Assembly (NCBI GenBank): GCA_930367205.1
Contig: OV884009.1
Location: forward strand, 81,923,189 to 81,987,188
Direction: 5' to 3'
DNA length: 64,000 bases
Source of the DNA: Acanthosoma haemorrhoidale
Lineage: Eukaryota; Arthropoda; Insecta; Hemiptera; Acanthosomatidae
The notes beneath the pieces are model-generated. The model was not told the origin of the DNA, ran no database searches, and worked only from the letters and a program-made list of their open reading frames with translations. Positions 60,691 through 64,000 of this stretch are shown one piece after another (positions within the stretch are counted from its first letter, which is position 1; the number at the start of each line of letters is the position of its first letter). The position numbers and the translations under genes are program-made.

Positions 60691-61590
60691 ACAATCGGAG
60701 GATGGGGATTCCTTGTCGGTGAGACAACATTGTCCAAACCGTCACGAACCGGTCTAGCGTTCAAGAGGACTGTGAACTTTGTGAATTTTCAATGAATAAA
60801 AAACTAAAAATAAAAGAAATGTAAATAGTTAATAAATTGAAAAAATTATTACAAACTATTTAAATTGGTATGAGTTACTTTGAATGTAGGATTTCTATAG
60901 ATGGTTCCCGAAATACTACATTCTTTGGATTATCTTTGTATTCCAATAAGCATTCCCTTTGTTAATGTTTCCTCGGCATGAGCACACTAAATCACAAAAT
61001 ATCTTCTAAGAAGGATGTTAGGGAGATTAAATGAACGTAATCCCCTCAAGAAAAACCTTGTGTACAGAGTATTTTGAGCTGCTTTGGGAAATAGCACGCG
61101 ACAGTAGAGCAGCCCCTTCCTCTGCCGGGATAATAACTCTCAGATTTAAGGCACTTGATCCCATGGATTTACTGGAGACCCGAATGGGTCGATAGGTCCA
61201 GCACATTACTGAACACTCGTCCCGGTGAAATATATTATATTGGGATATACATTTATATATACATATAATATGAAGGAATTGAGGCTACATATTTCCCGGG
61301 TTATTGGGAATGTTTTTCACTGTTATATTCTCATAAATATCAGGAACCCTTTTTGCAAAGAGTTCACACACACACACCGGTCTGTACATGTATACGAATA
61401 CATATAGACGAAAACATCGTAGGAGATTATTTTAAAAGTAGAGCTACGGGAATATTGAAAGTTTGTACGTATGCATGCTTGACTATCCTATGGTAGTGAT
61501 TGTACAACCACTGTAAGCGATCAAAATCTTGACATAAATGTGTTTTATGGATTATAAATTATTCTCTACGATGCATTTCAATTTAATACT
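60691..61590. other. Non-coding stretch
   Basis: No recognised content; a short (AC)n run lies at 61367-61376. Confidence 0.5.
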
Positions 61591-61593
61591 GCG

Positions 61594-61665
61594 TGGTCCC
61601 TGTAGCCTTGTGGTGGCATACTGAGTTTTTGGAGTGGAGAAAAAGGTTCGAACTCCGGCTCACAC
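61594..61665 (+). repeat. tRNA-like SINE head
   Basis: An A-box-like tagccttgtggtgg (61602-61615) and a B-box-like ggttcgaactcc (61643-61654) are at tRNA-like spacing. The sequence starts close to gtccctgtagcc, as in many insect SINEs. There is no recognisable cloverleaf. The B box has one extra base. The body and tail are not delimited. Confidence 0.4.
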
Positions 61666-61669
61666 AAGG

Positions 61670-62156
61670 AATTATTATCTCGATACTCCACCAACAATGT
61701 CGGGAAAAAGTTCGGAAAATAAATGGTAAATTAGCAGGACAAATAAATATCTTCGGATCCTTTAAAATTAATGCACATGGGTTGAGAATAAATTAAACAT
61801 AAAAATACTGGAGTTAATGAAAAAATAATGAATTGTACATACTTTTTTCGTATACAAATATTATTGTGGTAAAGTGGAATAAATAAATTTACATATGGCT
61901 TGTTGCTGCAGGGTGACGGCAACGCCGCTGTGTGCACCAGCAGTGGGTACTCGAGTCTTCTGTCTTTCTTTTTTTTCTCTCAACCCCTTCTTTTAAACAT
62001 TTTTAAAACAAATTATGAACCATAAGAATATTATACATTGGTAATTAATGGCTCCTTTTTCTGCATAAGATAAGCATTGTAAGGAGGGTAAAAAATAGAA
62101 AGCAATTATCGTATTAAAGTTAAAATTACATAATCAATAGACTGGACTAGGTGATG
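61670..62156. other. Non-coding stretch
   Basis: Nothing recognised. Confidence 0.45.
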
Positions 62157-62540
62157 GGTCTCACCTTCGGACTAAAATGCCGCGTCTTCTGTCCGTTGAG
62201 GGCCCAAATTCACTTCCATACGGGTTTCAACTCTGGTCCGAGAGGAGGGATGGCTCTTCATACTGTATGAGGTGTGACGGTACCCTCACACCTTCATACA
62301 GGTTGAACGAGAGGACGGTATTCTTGGACCCTTTTACTTGCTATACGCCAGTTTCCAACAAGGCACAAAACAAGTAGAAGGTTGCCACCGTTTGTGTAAT
62401 ATTGTTATGGTGACCGAGTTATGGGTGAACGGCTATGGGCACTCAAAGGCCACCTGTACAAAGTATCGGCTTGATAACCTGTCCTGGTGCTGCATCGCGG
62501 GCTCGCAAAGAAACCCTGGAAGGGGTCGTAAATAAAAGTA
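62157..62540 (+). repeat. Unclassified GC-rich repeat block X
   Basis: GC-rich block with a strong hairpin at 62263-62301 and an ordered, roughly 65-70% resemblance (gagggccc, acggg, ggtcc, cttcatactg) to the reverse complement of 63150-63260. The overlapping 66-codon frames are unrecognised. Confidence 0.35.
62263..62301. repeat. Hairpin in block X
   Basis: ctgtatgaggtgtga pairs with tcacaccttcatacag with one bulged base, around an 8-base loop containing ggtacc. It is the most stable small inverted repeat noticed outside the microsatellites. Confidence 0.7.
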
Positions 62541-63059
62541 TTTTTTTGGGTATGTTGTGATGATGGAAAAATAAAGAAAAAAAATTAGGTGGACGAAACA
62601 ATGGCTGATGAATAGATCAACGTTTTCACATATAAATTTACTAAACACATTGAAACAGCAAGAATCAGATGATTTCAAAATTGTACTCAAACTGATCTGC
62701 GATAGTTTTTCAGAGCTACAAGAGTTAATTCGCCCAAAATTTGAGAAAAAGGAAACTTGGTTCAGGTAAACAATAAATGCTGAAGAAAGGCTAGTTGCAA
62801 CATTAAGACTCCATGCAACAGGGAGGAGCTACGCAGGTCTGATGTTTAGCTGCATAACTGCTCAGCAGCTACTTGGGAAAACTAGGGAATAACTTTAATT
62901 AATAAAAACACAAAGTGAATTTGTTTAGCTACTTATGTGATTTTATTGTTATAATCATAAGCAAATTTTAGAATATTTAAAAGAATCAATGAGTCTTTTA
63001 ATAGTAAAAATAGTCTACATAATACCCAAGTACCTACCCACTGTATAATATATTTTTAA
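62541..63059. other. AT-rich non-coding stretch
   Basis: Nothing recognised. Confidence 0.5.
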
Positions 63060-63600
63060 TTTCTACGTACCTTTATGATGTAGGGAACGTGGTTTCGTAT
63101 TACGAATTTGAGAGTCGGGTTGTAAGTTACCCATACACTTCATACTTCCGACTGATGAGACGGGCCAGTATGAAGGTATGGAGGAAGGGTTACAAGGACC
63201 GGTGTTACATCCCGTACGAATGTAAATGGGGCCCCTTAGACTAGTACGTGTTAGAAAGGCCATACTTCGGCGGCCCACCTGACAAGTAGAACACCCCCCG
63301 TCGTTCATCTGCCTCTTTCTGATGACACTCGTTGGGAACAGGACGGTTTTCACCTACCCTTAGATACCGAGTGTGAATTCGTGGTCATTCCAAGACCAAG
63401 TAAACTACCTCCACATTCTTTCCATGGCACTGTCGTGGCACGCCATCTTCAATAATATGGAGTTAGATCAACGATCTGCCGGCCGCCGAAGAGGACATCA
63501 GCAGGATCATGGACACAGACAATCATCTTTTTCGCCTTGCTGGTCCCCAAGAAACTCCCATGGTGGGCGTACCCAACTGACGTTATCACATAAATTTAAA
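63060..63600 (-). repeat. Unclassified GC-rich block Y, inverted relative to X
   Basis: Moderately GC-rich. The reverse complement of about 63150-63260 matches block X in segment order. The 96- and 82-codon frames here match no family I know. It could be two opposed, diverged copies of one repeat. Confidence 0.3.
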
Positions 63601-64000
63601 TATGTTCACTTAAAAAAATAAAGGAAACGGTTACATAAAGGTAACTAAGTTATAATCAAAAAACCGAAATCAAATTACATATAGAAGTTCGAAATATATG
63701 TGATATTTTAATACCTACCATCTGGTGTCCATTCCTGTAAGCTTTTAATCCTATAGGGATCTTCTGAGGTCAACACACATGTTTGAATTATGCCAATATT
63801 AATTTAACTTTTGATGCTGTCGTCATTCTAGAAATTAACTCGTGATTTAAACAGCTTACTGCTATTAAACGATAAGCTGGTCTCTGAGGTAAAAAGTATC
63901 CAATATAAACATTATCGAATGAATGTATATGTTGATAATCATTAATATCCCTCGCTTCCACATTTGTTTAGTTTACTCTGTTTTTTGTATGTAGATTCAT
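63601..64000. other. AT-rich non-coding stretch
   Basis: Nothing recognised to the end of the window. Confidence 0.5.

Overview
The window is AT-rich, non-coding-looking nuclear DNA of an arthropod, most likely an insect. Its recognisable content is almost entirely transposable elements (non-LTR retrotransposons, a Ty3/gypsy remnant, a piggyBac-like MITE and tRNA-derived SINE heads). I found no complete conventional host gene. A hemipteran or similar large insect genome would fit the element families, but the order cannot be fixed from this sequence. There are no signs of prokaryotic organisation.

Layout. 0.8-2.8 kb: a decayed ORF of a repeated arthropod Cys-containing protein family with a TATA-type promoter block (816-1365), next to a decayed minus-strand non-LTR reverse transcriptase (1366-2810) that carries a second copy of the promoter block. 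6.2-7.1 kb: a diverged local duplication. 7.2-7.9 kb: a minus-strand RT remnant. 8.38 kb: a candidate 39-nt microexon (+). 11.6-40.3 kb: scattered copies of one Jockey-type family, from a 1.9-kb copy (15.0-16.9 kb) and a 1.0-kb copy (20.6-21.6 kb) down to about 100-bp 3' tips. Most have target-site duplications I could read directly. 23.1-23.35 kb: a candidate minus-strand leader exon with a start codon, followed by a zero-length recursive-splice-type site. 34.4-35.1 kb: a 94-bp inverted repeat. 41.4-43.6 kb: a decayed Ty3/gypsy gag-pro-pol, abutted by a minus-strand non-LTR remnant (43.6-44.8 kb). 47.1-47.5 kb: a piggyBac-like MITE.

The outstanding region is 51.59-58.35 kb. A full-length non-LTR element of the I/LOA group lies on the minus strand, with intact ORF1 (422 aa) and ORF2 (1199 aa: endonuclease, reverse transcriptase, RNase H, zinc finger). 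It is followed by a 5'-truncated copy that differs at one base over 1001 aligned bases. The only good target-site duplication (12 bp) brackets the whole pair, not each copy. This suggests a recombination or circle-integration event and not two simple insertions. At 58.74-59.48 kb there is a separate GC-rich, 5'-truncated R1-group-like element with a clean 12-bp duplication. The last 4.5 kb holds SINE-like and hairpin-containing repeats of unknown family.

The genes do not form a pathway. Functionally, the window is a record of LINE-type target-primed insertion, with one apparently intact, possibly mobile element able to supply the enzymes.
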